Shown here: in pieces, positions 5,650 through 5,654 of the stretch | Position numbering within the stretch: position 1 is the first letter of the stretch | Layout of the letters: the number at the start of each line of letters is the position of its first letter | NCBI GenBank assembly: GCA_021817755.1 | Contig: JAKAGC010000311.1 | Location: 1-5,654, forward strand | Length of the DNA stretch: 5,654 bases | From: Acidobacteriota bacterium | Lineage (GTDB): Bacteria > Acidobacteriota > Aminicenantia > UBA2199 | Direction: 5' to 3' | Translations under genes and position numbers: made by a program | Notes under the pieces: generated by a model | Databases searched by the model: none | Told to the model about the DNA's origin: nothing | Seen by the model: only the letters and a program-made list of their open reading frames with translations

Positions 5650-5654
5650 GATCG

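Noticed and set aside
1..5654. CRISPR array, tRNA, rRNA, insertion sequence or phage genes
   Set aside because: No regularly spaced repeats, cloverleaf-like segments, transposase motifs or phage proteins were seen.

Overview
This is an AT-rich stretch of bacterial DNA. An NtrC-type sigma-54 activator, an exported metallo-beta-lactamase-fold enzyme and surface-polysaccharide glycosyltransferases point to an environmental or uncultured Gram-negative-type bacterium. No marker in the window allows a phylum call. I see no rRNA, tRNA, CRISPR array, transposase or phage gene.

Layout. Bases 1-159 are probably the 3' end of an unidentified plus-strand gene. It converges on a minus-strand NtrC-family response regulator (173-1501) with only 13 bases between the two stop codons. 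A 244-bp intergenic region (1502-1745) separates the regulator from a divergently transcribed gene for a secreted metallo-beta-lactamase-fold hydrolase (1746-2771). That region holds a plausible promoter on each strand. A near-identical 11-mer, GTAT-N2-AATAC, lies in each promoter, and a perfect 6+6 inverted repeat overlaps the plus-strand -10 box. These could be regulator operators, but that is inference.

Downstream of the hydrolase is a long near-perfect palindrome (2807-2838) that resembles dispersed REP-type hairpins. After it, a plausible extended -10 promoter starts a tightly packed three-gene plus-strand operon. The genes are a small coiled-coil protein (2902-3393), a GT4-type glycosyltransferase (3380-4678, overlapping the previous gene) and a GT2-type glycosyltransferase resembling rhamnosyltransferases (4699-5649). 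The operon probably continues past the window. The likely role is assembly of a surface glycan such as O-antigen, capsule or exopolysaccharide, with the coiled-coil protein as a partner or scaffold of the transferases.

Novelty. Nothing here amounts to a clearly new system. The points most worth a second look are the palindrome that can be mis-annotated as the N-terminus of the coiled-coil gene, the paired motifs in the divergent promoter region, and the small coiled-coil protein fused translationally to a glycosyltransferase.
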